Below are positions 62,501 through 64,000 of a DNA stretch of 64,000 bases, in pieces. The notes beneath the pieces were generated by a model. The model made no database searches, was not told where the DNA came from, and worked only from the letters and a program-made list of their open reading frames with translations. This DNA is from Pseudoscleropodium purum. Lineage: Eukaryota; Streptophyta; Bryopsida; Hypnales; Brachytheciaceae. The translations under genes and the position numbers were made by a program. The stretch covers positions 12,958,001 to 13,022,000 of the forward strand of contig OZ017803.1 in assembly GCA_963969395.1 (NCBI GenBank), written 5' to 3'. Every line of letters begins with the position of its first letter. Position 1 is the first letter of the stretch.

Positions 62501-63955
62501 GCACCAGAACAAGCAATGTTTTCCTCAGTGAATCTCCGTGTGGAAAAAGAAACAACGTAAGTTAATTACCTGGTCTAATTTTTCCCATGACAAAGCTGTC
62601 AAAATTGGTTAATATATTCAGTGCTGGGCCAGAGCAATGGAGCTTACAGGGATATCGTGAAGGTCTTCCTCAAAAAAACCTCGGTATCCATTACTGATTC
62701 CACGAATTTTCTCCACACCGTAGCAATCCAAAGTCAAGACGACCTGCAACAATTCACACCAAGTATTTGCAGCTTGCACTAACAGAAAACCCACACCACC
62801 TCGAGGTGTTCTAGAAACTTTAGCCGCGTGACAATTGGAAGGCTCACAACTCAAAAACAAAAGGTCCTGATCACAGAAACACCACGAGCAGCTTGCACTA
62901 GTAGAAAACCCAACCATCAGAGGTAAATTTTGAAAAACTTAGCCGTATTTCAAGTGGCAGGGTTTAAGGAATAAATTGCCTTCTTTTGCACCTCCCTCTT
63001 AATTAAATGATAAACTAAATAAGGTGTTTTAATTACCTGTCGAATGACATCATTTAAACCAGGGCAAAGTCCTCCACAAGTGACGATGGCGGCGTTCACC
63101 TCCTCTGGGTCGAAGTAGATCTTCTCCCGAGGTCCAGCCCTTGCAACCCTGCGCCAGAAACAACAGCAGGAAACTCTCGTTGAAAATATTTCTCTATTTT
63201 CGGTCAAGACATACAAAAATTGCTGCACTAGCAAGCTCGATCCTACTTGCTTTAACACCATTAAAAAGCAAGTGGTAAAACAGATTATGTTCCAAGGTCA
63301 TTATTCAACGATCCAGTAATCAAAATCTCTTCCGTAGTTCTTAGTAGGAAACGACAGTGGAATTCTTCAAAAAAAACCAGGTTTCTTACCACTGATGCTC
63401 AAAATTGCAATCGCGGTCTACACATTCAGCCCCAGCTGACGCCGGTGATGCATACTTAATCGTCTGTTCACAATCAATTCCATGCTCAGAAAAAACTCGA
63501 GCCACAAACACAATAAACTCTTACTGAATAAAAAAGTTCTTCGGTGTAGTAGTGAATCACAACAAATGAGTTCAATTCCCCCCAAATAACTAATCTACAA
63601 TAGTGTATCCAAGGAGGCGTTCTGTCGTCTGTTCTCGTATATAGAAAACTTAGTTGGAAAATCTAATTCAAGGTAAAATTACACTTCAAGAATTAGATTC
63701 CTTCCTAAAGGTTATCCAATCTGCAACAGAGTTTTTAAAGGAGGAGATTTGAGCTTCAGTTACCTTGAGGAGTACGCGATCGTCTTCGTGAACAAAAATC
63801 TTTCCTAGATCGTTGCTGAAGCGATTGATCGTCCGACCGTCTGGAAGACTGTCACAAATGCGCACACAGGTAAGCTGTGATGCACGAATTGCAAGCATAT
63901 GCAATAAGAAGTCCCAATCTTTAGAGGAGGAAAAAGCAATTCGCACACCGGTAAG
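59504..63955 (-). CDS. PFK: ATP-dependent 6-phosphofructokinase, plastid PFK4/PFK5 type (5' part outside window)
   Basis: PFK phosphorylates fructose 6-phosphate to fructose 1,6-bisphosphate with ATP in glycolysis. Minus-strand exons: 63874-63764, 63463-63390, 63148-63037, 62743-62648, 62498-62397, 61887-61813, 61488-61348, 61189-61073, 60643-60539, 60209-60126, 59980-59852, 59671-59504. All are GT-AG and phase-consistent, giving 437 residues in the window. Motifs in order: [59 protein letters not shown] (catalytic Asp), [45 protein letters not shown], and the C-terminus [20 protein letters not shown] instead of GGDGT, and this C-terminus, fit the chloroplast PFK4/PFK5 group as I remember it. 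The start codon and any transit peptide lie beyond 64000. The first exon in view may begin at 63874 or at a duplicated acceptor at 63955. Confidence 0.95.
59694..59752 (+). repeat. AAACCCAAATC-type tandem repeat in a PFK intron
   Basis: Units of AAACCCAAATCAAAATC and shorter variants are repeated about five times, in the intron between the last two PFK exons. It is simple minisatellite sequence with no sign of function. Confidence 0.8.
61888..62396 (-). other. PFK intron with an open frame and a short inverted repeat
   Basis: This 509-bp intron has higher GC than its neighbours, and a minus-strand frame runs open from inside it into the next PFK exon. It lacks PFK family residues, and both flanking splice sites join in phase without it. 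GGTCTTGTCTGTTT (62201-62214) and AAACGGACAAGACC (62253-62266) form a stem with one mismatch and a 38-base loop. It may hold a small old insertion. Confidence 0.45.
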
Positions 63956-63995
63956 CTAAAGTCCGCAAATTGCAAGCCTAAGAAGCCCCCAAGCT
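63861..63995 (-). repeat. 81-bp-offset tandem duplication at a PFK exon start
   Basis: CGCACACAGGTAAGCT...GAATTGCAAGC at 63861 recurs as CGCACACCGGTAAGCT...AAATTGCAAGC at 63942, about 55 bp long with an offset of 81 bp. On the minus strand each copy carries an AG acceptor followed by CTTACC. The offset is a multiple of three, so either acceptor keeps the PFK frame. Confidence 0.75.
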
Positions 63996-64000
63996 ATGTA

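Noticed and set aside
1..64000. tRNA, rRNA and other structured RNA genes
   Set aside because: I looked for box-like tRNA words and conserved rRNA segments and saw none, but an unaided reading cannot exclude a tRNA. tRNAscan-SE and Infernal would decide.

Overview
The window looks like nuclear DNA of a land plant. It is very AT-rich between genes, the genes have many short GT-AG introns, two genes appear to have leader introns in the 5' UTR, and telo-box (AAACCCTAG) words lie in gene leaders. The gene set is plant-type: SEC61 alpha, a GILT thiol reductase, and an ATP-phosphofructokinase of the plastid PFK4/PFK5 type. A seed-free lineage (moss, lycophyte or fern) is my best guess, from the kinase family and the SEC61 and PFK wording, but the sequence does not prove it.

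Layout: 1-2.3 kb AT-rich spacer; 2.3-4.8 kb a broken TKL-type kinase gene (+); 4.8-12.4 kb spacer with a 277-bp near-perfect palindrome; 12.4-16 kb an intact six-exon SEC61 alpha gene (+); 16.4-21.4 kb a decayed BED-finger/hAT transposase-like gene (+) with a 1.6-kb intron; 21.7 kb a 257-bp hAT-type MITE with a perfect 8-bp target duplication; 22-45 kb a gene-free repeat landscape (CACTA-like end, 206-bp tandem duplication, two blocks of a ~57-60-bp minisatellite, a second MITE copy inverted relative to the first with its own 8-bp duplication, and several degenerate repeat families); 46.4-49.15 kb an intact six-exon GILT gene (-); 50.5-55.05 kb an unrecognised multi-exon gene (+), head-to-head with GILT; 55-59.5 kb spacer; 59.5-63.96 kb a phosphofructokinase gene (-) whose first exons lie beyond the right edge.

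The three intact recognisable genes act in unrelated places: SEC61 in the ER membrane, GILT in the secretory or vacuolar lumen, PFK in glycolysis. Nothing suggests a pathway cluster. All exon coordinates were derived by hand from GT-AG sites, reading-phase continuity and recognition of protein families. No search was run. No clearly new biological system was found. The most informative items are the small hAT MITE family, the three-lesion kinase pseudogene, an in-frame duplicated splice acceptor in PFK, and the unrecognised gene.
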